From NCBI RefSeq assembly GCF_001940525.2, contig NZ_CP019437.1:2454501-2518500 (forward strand): 64,000 bases of DNA. Direction: 5' to 3'. Each line of letters opens with the position of its first letter. The first letter of the stretch is position 1. Source of the DNA: Thioclava nitratireducens. GTDB lineage: Bacteria > Pseudomonadota > Alphaproteobacteria > Rhodobacterales > Rhodobacteraceae. The position numbers were made by a program, and so were the translations under genes. Below the pieces are notes generated by a model, which was given only the letters and a program-made list of their open reading frames with translations, was not told where the DNA came from and did not search any database. Below, in pieces: positions 26,171 through 33,380 of the stretch.

Positions 26171-26638
26171 ATGAGTGAAGAGATCGATGCGATCGACAGG
26201 CGAATCCTCAACGAGCTTATCGCCGATGCACGCCTTCCCGTGGCTGAGATAGCGCGCAGGGTCGGCTTGTCGAAGACGCCGGTGGCCGCGCGCATCCGCC
26301 AAATGGAGGAAACCGGGCTCATCAAGGGCTACCGGGCGATGATCTCACCGATCAAGCTGGGGCTGACCCATGTGACCTATATCGAGCTGAAATTGAGCGA
26401 TACGCGCGAGACCGCGCTGAAGGCGTTCAACGCCGCGGTGCGCGCGATCCCCGAGGTCGAAGAGTGCTACATGATCGCCGGGGGCTTCGATTATCTAGTG
26501 AAGATCCGCGCCCGCGACATGGCCGATTACCGGCGGATCATGTCGGAAGAGCTGTCCACCCTGCCCCATGTCCATTCCTCGTCGAGCTATGTCGCGATGG
26601 AGACCGTGGTGGAGGCCAGCGCGCCGCCCTTGGAGTGA
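26171..26638 (+). CDS. putR: Lrp/AsnC-family transcriptional regulator, probable PutR
   Basis: A 155-residue regulator with an N-terminal winged helix-turn-helix (about 5-60, IDRRILNELIADARLPVAEI then VGLSKTPVAARI) and a C-terminal RAM ligand-binding domain ending in SSYVAMETV. It is divergent from putA with a 114-base gap. In Rhodobacter and Agrobacterium a PutR of this type activates putA in response to proline; position and family support the same role here. The ATG follows TGTAGCCC with only a weak Shine-Dalgarno sequence. Confidence 0.88.
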   Translation: MSEEIDAIDRRILNELIADARLPVAEIARRVGLSKTPVAARIRQMEETGLIKGYRAMISPIKLGLTHVTYIELKLSDTRETALKAFNAAVRAIPEVEECYMIAGGFDYLVKIRARDMADYRRIMSEELSTLPHVHSSSSYVAMETVVEASAPPLE

Positions 26639-26994
26639 GGTTACAGAGGGCAGCGCCCGATCGCCGGGCGGGCGTCCCTCGTCATGTGGTCCGTACTTAA
26701 TCGCGGCCAAATCCGGATGACCTCGATCCGCGCGCTGACGTCACCCAAGCGCCCGCCCGAGGGGGCGGTCGGGCGCTGCCCGGGCCGCTTCGCGGCTGTT
26801 CCGGGCAAGCAGATTGCGTTCGTTCAGATCGAGGCCCTCTCTACGCTTCCCTGTCCCTGCACGCGCATATTGGCAATAGTTGTCCACTTGGCACAGGGCG
26901 ACCAGCCCCGGGCCGCGCCGGACCCTCACCACATTAGGCGCAATAGAAAAGGCGGCAGGTCTCCCCGCCGCCTCTCGATCCGATCAGGTCGAAC
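26639..26994. other. Intergenic region between putR and the nucleotidase gene
   Basis: About 355 bases holding a large imperfect GC-rich inverted repeat (separate entry). Near 26950-26970 a short CGGCGGG/CCCGCCGCC hairpin precedes the nucleotidase stop and may act as terminator. I see no convincing gene; open frames here are short and low-complexity. Confidence 0.5.
26648..26781. repeat. Inverted repeat with about 28-33 base arms
   Basis: The left arm begins GGGCAGCGCCCGATCGCC (26648-26675) and the right arm (26749-26781), read in reverse, begins GGGCAGCGCCCGACCGCC: 17 of 18 bases match, and both arms then share GGGCGGGCG after a few unpaired bases in the right arm. About 73 bases lie between them. 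This could be a folded REP-like element or a tiny inverted-repeat element; no target duplication was checked. Confidence 0.6.
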
Positions 26995-28515
26995 TCACTC
27001 GCCCTGTTTCTTGATCCGCCCGTCGAGCTTGGGTGCGACCGTGCCCTTGTTCTCGATATAGGTCATCACGTCATTGGCCATCAGGTTGCCGTTGCCGGCG
27101 TTCACGATGACCTTGCCGCCGCCGAGCGACGTGTAGCCGTCGCCGCCGCCCAGCATGTAATCGTTGGTCGCGACCTTGTAGACCTTGTCCTTGTCGAGCG
27201 GCTGACCGCCCACCTCGACCGAAACCACGCGCGACCCGGCCGGTGCGGAGGGATCGTAGACCACGCTCATGCCCGAGATCTGCGGGAAACGGCCCGCACC
27301 GTTCTCGACCTGGCTGAAGCCGTTCTCCAGCGCGCTCAGGAGCTGCGAGCCGGGGATCTCGGTCACCACCGTCTTGTTGCCGAAGGGCAGCTCGGTCAGC
27401 ACGTCCTTGCGGGTGATCTTGTGGCCCGCATCATAGGTCGTGTCGCCCCGGATGCCGCCGCCATTGATCAGCGTCACATCGGCCTTGGTCGCGTCGCGCA
27501 GCGCATCGGCGATCAGATCGCCCATCGTGCTCTCCTGCGAGCGCACCACGTTGCGCCGCGAGTCCAGTTCGGTCTCCGACGTGCCGATCTGCTGGCCGAG
27601 ATTGTCGTCGAGTTGCTGCTTGAAGCCGTTGACCAGCTTCATCGATTCCGGATCCGGCGTCACATTCGCGGTGTCGATCCAGCGGAAATCCGGGGTCCAG
27701 CTGATCTTGCGCTTGCCGTCCTTCTCGGAGATGTCGACGGTCAGATCGACCGGCATCAGGTACCGCGCGTCGATCGAGGTCTCCACATAGGCCGTGATCC
27801 CGTCATAGAACATCGCATTGAGGTGGTCGTCGCCCGAGATGATGACGTCGAAATCCTTGCTCGCGATCAGGTCGCGGTCGTTCGACTGATCGGTCTGCAC
27901 GACGCCGATCACCAGATCCGCGCCATCCTCGCGCGCCTTCTTGGCTGCTGCGATCGCGCTGTCCACGGTCGGCCCGAATTTCAGATCGCCCGAATTGGCG
28001 ACCTCGGGCGTCGTGTCCTGCGCGACCGGAACGAGCGCGACCTTGAGACCGGCGATCTCTTTCATCATCACGCCGCCCAGACCCTGAACCGGCGAGCCGT
28101 CTTTCTGGGTGATGTTGATCGCGGCCCACGGGTATTTCGAGGCTTCCATCTTCTTCTCGAAATTCTGCGGGCCGAAATCGAATTCATGGTTGCCCGGCAC
28201 CGCGATATCGAAGGGCACGATATTGGTCAGGTCGATCGTGTTCTGACCTTCGTCGATCCCCGACAGAAGCGAGGGCGAGAGCATGTCGCCATCGAACACA
28301 TAGAGCGTGTTGGGATTGTCCGCGCGCTCCTTCTTGGCGACCGCGTTGAGCCGGGCGAACCCGCCGCGCTCGCCATCACCGTCGAAATTGTAGATATCGC
28401 CAACCCCGAGGATCGTGAGCTTCACCGTCTCGGCCTGAATGGGCCCGGCGGCGAGAAGCCCGGTGGAGGCGGCGCCCAGCATGAGGGCAGCCAGACGGCG
28501 CTTGAAATCGGACAT
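26995..28515 (-). CDS. 5'-nucleotidase/UshA-family metallophosphatase with altered metal ligands
   Basis: A 506-residue periplasmic protein (signal peptide ending about AGPIQA-ET, residue 29) with an N-terminal metallophosphatase domain and a C-terminal 5'-nucleotidase domain (from about 310, with NGGGIRG and the aromatic base-stacking region YMLGGGDGYTSLG). Family members release phosphate from nucleotides or nucleotide sugars. The first metal motif, usually D-x-H, reads Asp40-Ile-Tyr42; the usual THxG histidine region reads QTDQSND (207-213), and the GGH element reads SGDDH (227-231). GNHEFDFG (108-115) is intact. It may use a different metal set or substrate. AGGGAGACCGA precedes the ATG. 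Confidence 0.82.
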   Translation of the reverse strand: MSDFKRRLAALMLGAASTGLLAAGPIQAETVKLTILGVGDIYNFDGDGERGGFARLNAVAKKERADNPNTLYVFDGDMLSPSLLSGIDEGQNTIDLTNIVPFDIAVPGNHEFDFGPQNFEKKMEASKYPWAAINITQKDGSPVQGLGGVMMKEIAGLKVALVPVAQDTTPEVANSGDLKFGPTVDSAIAAAKKAREDGADLVIGVVQTDQSNDRDLIASKDFDVIISGDDHLNAMFYDGITAYVETSIDARYLMPVDLTVDISEKDGKRKISWTPDFRWIDTANVTPDPESMKLVNGFKQQLDDNLGQQIGTSETELDSRRNVVRSQESTMGDLIADALRDATKADVTLINGGGIRGDTTYDAGHKITRKDVLTELPFGNKTVVTEIPGSQLLSALENGFSQVENGAGRFPQISGMSVVYDPSAPAGSRVVSVEVGGQPLDKDKVYKVATNDYMLGGGDGYTSLGGGKVIVNAGNGNLMANDVMTYIENKGTVAPKLDGRIKKQGE

Positions 28516-28699
28516 TTCGGTCTCCCTGCGGAATGAATTTATTCATAGACCCCGAACGGCCGCATGGCCCGGGGCGTGGGAGAAAGCTTAGCCGCACTCT
28601 GTCATCGCGCAAACCTCAAGTCAGATGACCTCGCGTTCACGATCGGACGCGCGCCTCTTTTCGCGTCACCCCGCGCAGATCAGCGCGCTGGGTACGCTT

Positions 28700-30151
28700 T
28701 CAGACCAACACGCCCGCCAAGCGCGCGAACAACGCATGCGCCGCCGCCTCGTCGATCAGGTCGACGGTGAATTGCGCGAAGGTCAGGCCGGTCTCCGGCG
28801 CGCTGGAGAACATGACGCGGACGTCCTCGCCCGACTCGGTGATCATGTCGAGCTGCCCGCCGAAGACGGTCGTGTAGCTTCCCGCGAATCCGGACATCAT
28901 GGCCTCCAAAGCCTTGGCGCAGGCCACGATCTCGTCCGACGACCCTTTGACGGGCCGCAAGATCCGGTCGCTGGGGCCGATCCGCCCGGCAAGCTGCAGC
29001 CCCTCGGGCAACTCGATACCCAGCCGGAGCCGCGTGGTGGCGAGAAGCAGCGGGCTTTCCTGCTCCACCGGGGCCTCCCTCTCGGCCTCGGTTTCAGGCA
29101 CGACGCCGCCGGTGACATTCGGCCCCGGCTTGAGCGCGGGCTCTCGAACGGGCTCGCGCGCAGGATCGCGAAGGGGTTTCGACGCCCGCGTGACACGACG
29201 TGGCGACACCTCGGGCGTGCGGTCAACGGGGTTCGGGTCCGGCCGATACTCGGGCTCGGCCCCGGGGGGCGCAACCGGCGCGACCGGAGCGCCCGAATTT
29301 GCGGGCTCGGAGCTGCGTTTACGCTCCCCGGGCGCGCGGAACGGCAAGATCGCCCCGCCATGTTCCGAGAGTAGCGGGGACGGCGCGTCATGGGCCCCGA
29401 TCGCCAGATCCGCCTCGGTCTCGGGATCGAGCGCGTCGAGCCCGGCCACCGCGCGCCCTGTCATCGCCCCGAGCGCCGCGATCAGCGCTGCGCCGCCGCT
29501 ACGCTGGAACGCTTCATCCGAAGTCTCGGCGGCACGCAACAGGTCGCGCGATCCGTGCAGAAATGCGATCCGCGAGAAATACGCCGCCGACTCGCGCTGA
29601 ACCCGTGCCTTCAGCTTCGCCCGGTCCCTGTCGTTGCGCAGCTTGTCGCCACGCGAAATCGCGAGCAGGCAATCGGACGGGCGCGCAGACCCCAGACATT
29701 CGATCAGAGTCTTTTCGGTCAGCCGCCATGCCTGCGAGGCGATCGTGACCCAAATCATCACGTCGCAGGTGGCGATCAGGCCGACCTGTCCTTCGTTGAG
29801 ATCCTCGGCGCAGGTCAGCGGCACCTCGACGAATTCGAACCCCTGCAGATGCGGCTGCGCGGAATAGACGTAAATCTCGGAGGGCACGGCGCCGCCCTCT
29901 TCGACCTCCGCCGCGTCGATCTCCCGCCCCGTCGCGTCGCGCATCACCACGCCCGGCGTCGCCCGGTAGCGCGCGACGACCGTGGGTCGCTCGGTCCGGC
30001 CCAGATTGTCGCCGATGCTGCGCGCGCGCAAAATCGCGTTGAGCACCGTGGACTTGCCGGAATTGACCTCGCCGCAGATCGCGACCCGCAACGGTGCGCG
30101 GACCGGATCGGGCGGTGCCTGATCGTGGCGGAGGTCTTGTTTGAAGATCAT
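28700..30151 (-). CDS. P-loop GTPase-like protein with degenerate G3 motif (dynamin operon gene 4)
   Basis: A 483-residue protein, last of the four-gene dynamin operon. The P-loop GEVNSGKST is intact (27-35), but where GTPases have DxPG the sequence reads VEVPLT (108-113); the G4 region is SRGDK (166-170). The segment MIWVTIASQAWRLTEK closely parallels VIWCTNATQAWRQSEK in gene 2, so the two are paralogues. Residues about 250-365 are a proline/arginine/glutamate-rich linker, and the last 110 residues form a compact domain I do not recognise. I prefer the ATG at 30151, after AAGGAAG; a GTG at 30169 would give a GTGA overlap. Function unknown; possibly a regulatory or pseudo-GTPase partner of the dynamins. 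Confidence 0.75.
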   Translation of the reverse strand: MIFKQDLRHDQAPPDPVRAPLRVAICGEVNSGKSTVLNAILRARSIGDNLGRTERPTVVARYRATPGVVMRDATGREIDAAEVEEGGAVPSEIYVYSAQPHLQGFEFVEVPLTCAEDLNEGQVGLIATCDVMIWVTIASQAWRLTEKTLIECLGSARPSDCLLAISRGDKLRNDRDRAKLKARVQRESAAYFSRIAFLHGSRDLLRAAETSDEAFQRSGGAALIAALGAMTGRAVAGLDALDPETEADLAIGAHDAPSPLLSEHGGAILPFRAPGERKRSSEPANSGAPVAPVAPPGAEPEYRPDPNPVDRTPEVSPRRVTRASKPLRDPAREPVREPALKPGPNVTGGVVPETEAEREAPVEQESPLLLATTRLRLGIELPEGLQLAGRIGPSDRILRPVKGSSDEIVACAKALEAMMSGFAGSYTTVFGGQLDMITESGEDVRVMFSSAPETGLTFAQFTVDLIDEAAAHALFARLAGVLV

Positions 30152-30165
30152 TTGCTTCCTTGTCC

Positions 30166-32307
30166 TCACGCCGCGCGGGATGCGGGCTTGCGCCGCGGCA
30201 TCATCGTGCTGCTGACGGCGCTTTCGATAGCGCCGAGGTTGATCAGGCGCCGTTCCAGAACTTCCAGCTTGCTCTGGATGCGCGACGCCATCCGGCTTTG
30301 CTGGGCGGGATCACGCGCCAGACGTTCCAACTCGGCCCGCTCCTGCTTGAGCTGCAGGGTCCGCTCGCGCACGACCATCTCCATCATCCGAACCATGACC
30401 CGCAGTCGCGACCCGCCCGCGGTCGCGCGCTCCACCAGCGTCTCGCCATAGGCTTGCAGGATCTTCTCCACCGCAGGGCGCAACTCTTCCGCCGCGACGA
30501 TGCGCAGACCCTCGAGCGTCTTCTCGATATTCACGGTCGGTCCACGCCAGAAGGCCCAGCCGCGCTCCAACGCGAAATTGATCCGCAGCGCGCGCCGGGT
30601 CAGCGTCAAGGTCGAGGTGAAGGTGTCATGCGGCATATCCGCGAGGTCGATCTCTTCGCTGGGATCGTCGAACCGGTCCACGATGGTTGTGCGGCAGGCA
30701 TGGATCGCATTGTCGAGCAGCACGTCGATCGCGGCCCGTGAGCGGGCGTAGCTTTTCGTCACTTCGCGTTCGAGCGCGATCTGCAACGCGGTCGTATCGG
30801 TCTCGAAGCTGCGCGGCGGACGGCCGTCGCGGATCCGATTGGTGCGCAGAACCTCCTCAAACCGGGCACGCTGACTGTTGACGAAATCCTCGATGCTCTT
30901 GTTGAGCCGCGTCTCCAACGCCGACCAGCCTCGGTTCAGCACGGATTCGATCTGGTGTTCGGCGCTCTCGACATGGTTTTCGAGCGCGCCGCGCAGCGCC
31001 TCCGTCGCCTCGATCTCGCCGGTCATCTCCTCGATCGCGGCCTCCGCCACGTCCGAGCGAATGCTCTCGATCTGCATCTGCAGCGTATCGCGTTCGCGGC
31101 GGGCGACGAATTGCATCCCCGACAGCTCCGCGCGCAAATCGCCCCGCAGCTGGGCGAGCTGCTGACGCCCCACCCCGCCATCGATCACGGCAGAGAGCAC
31201 GTGTTTGACCTCTTCGACGCCCGAGGCCAGCAGAAGCCGATCGATCGGATCTTCGGGCACACGGCCGAAACGCGAATACAGATATTGCGCCAGCTCCATC
31301 GAATCCATCTCGGCGCGCGCCCAGGCGGCTTCCTCGTCGGAGCGCTGGGTAAGATCGGCGAGATAGGCACTGCCCGCGACGATCTTGAAGTCGATGTCGG
31401 GGATCGCCGCGCGCAGGCGGCGCGACACATCGGCAATCACGCGGGGCACTTCGACCGCGTAATCGTCCAACTCGTCGATCCGGTTGAGGAAGATCAGCAC
31501 GTCCTTGTCGTCCTGCCGCGCGAGGATACGGATCAGGGCGAGGTCCACATCGGTCAGCGGCTGATGCGCCGAGAGCACCATGATGAACACGTCCGAGCGG
31601 TCGAGCGAGCGGCAGGTGAACTCGTCGCGCACGAGGAACGGGTCGTTCACGCCGGGCGTGTCGGTGATGATCGTGGGCACCTGGAATTCGGGCAAGCGCA
31701 TGTAGATATGGGCGCTTTTCGTCAGCGCGGCGAACCGGCCGAGCGCCTCGCGATCCAGCCCGTCATCCGCGCCCGGCCCGGCACAGACATAGCGCTGCAA
31801 CAGGTCGGGGGCGAGGAAGTCGTAGTCGTGCTGCTGCCCCAGAAGCGTGTGGTAATGCTTGCCAAGCCGCCGTTGCGCGCGCCGGCGCATCTGCTCGGAC
31901 TGCTCGCGCAGGATGTCGGTATCGAATCCCGGCAGCAGCTCTTCGGTCAGTTGCCGGATGCGCGTGCCACCATTGATGATCTCGTCCCAATCGGCTTCCG
32001 AGAAGAACTCGAACCGGGCCCCCGTCACCGGATCTTCCGGCAGGTTGATGCGCATGTTCGTCACGACCGAGGTCCACGGATTCACGTCCGAGGGCAGGAA
32101 GTCATGCTGGTGCAGGAAGGCGTTGAGGAAGGTCGACTTGCCCGCCTTCACCTGCCCGATCACCGCCACGCGCGCCGCCCAGTCATGCAGCCGCAAGCGC
32201 AGATCGCGGATGCGCGGACGGGCGCTGCGTTCGACGGCGGTTTCTATCTGGTCGAGCGTGCCGTCGAGAAAGTCGAGTTCCTTACGCAGTTGCGGGGCGA
32301 TCTTCAT
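30166..32307 (-). CDS. Dynamin-like GTPase (dynamin operon gene 3)
   Basis: A 713-residue bacterial dynamin-family protein. The GTPase domain has G1 GQVKAGKST (51-59), a threonine-containing G2 region SDVNPWTSVVTN, G3 DTPG (216-219) and G4 NRID (275-278). A long helical region with coiled-coil character follows (about 380-530 and 600-690). GWAFWRG at 583-589 is a tryptophan-rich patch that could be the membrane-contacting tip. Bacterial dynamins bind and remodel membranes using GTP. It overlaps gene 2 by ATGA and gene 4 starts at or near its stop, so all are translationally coupled. Confidence 0.87.
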   Translation of the reverse strand: MKIAPQLRKELDFLDGTLDQIETAVERSARPRIRDLRLRLHDWAARVAVIGQVKAGKSTFLNAFLHQHDFLPSDVNPWTSVVTNMRINLPEDPVTGARFEFFSEADWDEIINGGTRIRQLTEELLPGFDTDILREQSEQMRRRAQRRLGKHYHTLLGQQHDYDFLAPDLLQRYVCAGPGADDGLDREALGRFAALTKSAHIYMRLPEFQVPTIITDTPGVNDPFLVRDEFTCRSLDRSDVFIMVLSAHQPLTDVDLALIRILARQDDKDVLIFLNRIDELDDYAVEVPRVIADVSRRLRAAIPDIDFKIVAGSAYLADLTQRSDEEAAWARAEMDSMELAQYLYSRFGRVPEDPIDRLLLASGVEEVKHVLSAVIDGGVGRQQLAQLRGDLRAELSGMQFVARRERDTLQMQIESIRSDVAEAAIEEMTGEIEATEALRGALENHVESAEHQIESVLNRGWSALETRLNKSIEDFVNSQRARFEEVLRTNRIRDGRPPRSFETDTTALQIALEREVTKSYARSRAAIDVLLDNAIHACRTTIVDRFDDPSEEIDLADMPHDTFTSTLTLTRRALRINFALERGWAFWRGPTVNIEKTLEGLRIVAAEELRPAVEKILQAYGETLVERATAGGSRLRVMVRMMEMVVRERTLQLKQERAELERLARDPAQQSRMASRIQSKLEVLERRLINLGAIESAVSSTMMPRRKPASRAA

Positions 32308-33380
32308 GGCGTGCTCCTCCTCGTCGCGTAGGCCGGCTCGGGTTCGTCTGCGGCTCTGGCATCGAGCCGGTCAAGCAGATGTTCGACATGGGCGAGGACA
32401 TCTGCGGCATCGGTAAAGGCGTGACCCGCCGTGAGTTCCTCCCACAGCGCGCGGGCCGGGCCCGGCATCGAGGCGGGCTCTGCGGGCGGGTAGTCGGGGA
32501 GCGGCGAGTCGAGGATCAGCGGCTCGGCATCGGTCACCTCTGGCAGCTCCGCGCCCTCCGCCTTTATCAGGCGCGCCGAGCGCAGACGGCGCGGCTTGAC
32601 CGGCATGCGCGGCTTCGGGAAAGCGATCACGTCGCGCTCGCGCACGAATTTGGCGACCGTCTCGTTGGTCTCTCCCGATGGTTGGCCGATCTGGCCGATC
32701 AGCCGCTCGATCTCGCGCCCGATCTGCGCGACGTCCTGCGCGTCGGTCAGTGCCGCCAGACGGATCGTCGGGAAAACCTCTCCCGCCTCGCGCTGAACCC
32801 GGCGCATCAGGCGCGCGCGGGTGCGTTCGTCGGGCAGACGGTCGCCATGGGTCACGACGAGCATCGGCTGCTCGAGAAGCGCCTGGGGCATCGCGTCCCA
32901 GACCGCCTTCTCGCTTTGCCGCCACGCCTGCGTCGCGTTGGTGCACCAGATCACGAGATCGGCATAGCGCAGCATCCGCTGCCAGCTTTCCATCGGCATG
33001 TTCGGGTCCGACGAACCGGGCGTGTCGATGATGTCGATCCGCTCGAGGATCGGCGCACCATGGGCGATCACGCAGTAGCGCGCCTTTTCCAGATTGAGCT
33101 GCGCCAGATCGCAAAGCGGGCGCGCGACCTCCTCCTTGTCGATCCAGATCTGCCCCCGGTCCCTGCCGTGCACCAGCCAGATCGGCGGCAGGGCGGTCGC
33201 GGTGACATGCGAGGGCAGCACCTTCTCGCCCAGCAACCCGTTGATGAGACTGGTTTTACCAGCCGAGAATTCGCCCGCCACCAGCACCCGCAGCTTGCGC
33301 GGTTTCGCGGCGGCTTGCGGGCTCTGGGCACTCGTGAGGTCCGGCAAGGCAGGGCGTTCGCGTTTGCGCATCGAGTTCAT
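32304..33380 (-). CDS. Small P-loop GTPase-like protein (dynamin operon gene 2)
   Basis: A 358-residue protein with G1 GEFSAGKTS (36-44), a Thr-rich G2 region (TATALPP, 60-66), G3 DTPG (119-122) and G4-like THGD (177-180) in place of NKxD. A tail of about 120 residues follows, rich in proline and acidic residues, without a recognised domain. The frame extends upstream inside gene 1 without merit; the ATG at 33380 overlaps gene 1's stop (ATGA). Its GTPase domain is related to that of gene 4, with the shared element QAWR-x2-EK. It is soluble and may partner one of the dynamins. Function unknown. Confidence 0.8.
   Translation of the reverse strand: MNSMRKRERPALPDLTSAQSPQAAAKPRKLRVLVAGEFSAGKTSLINGLLGEKVLPSHVTATALPPIWLVHGRDRGQIWIDKEEVARPLCDLAQLNLEKARYCVIAHGAPILERIDIIDTPGSSDPNMPMESWQRMLRYADLVIWCTNATQAWRQSEKAVWDAMPQALLEQPMLVVTHGDRLPDERTRARLMRRVQREAGEVFPTIRLAALTDAQDVAQIGREIERLIGQIGQPSGETNETVAKFVRERDVIAFPKPRMPVKPRRLRSARLIKAEGAELPEVTDAEPLILDSPLPDYPPAEPASMPGPARALWEELTAGHAFTDAADVLAHVEHLLDRLDARAADEPEPAYATRRSTP

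Noticed and set aside
28700..29050. C-terminal domain of the fourth dynamin-operon protein as a Roadblock/LC7 domain
   Set aside because: Size and pairing with GTPases are suggestive, but I could not match the strand/helix pattern well enough.
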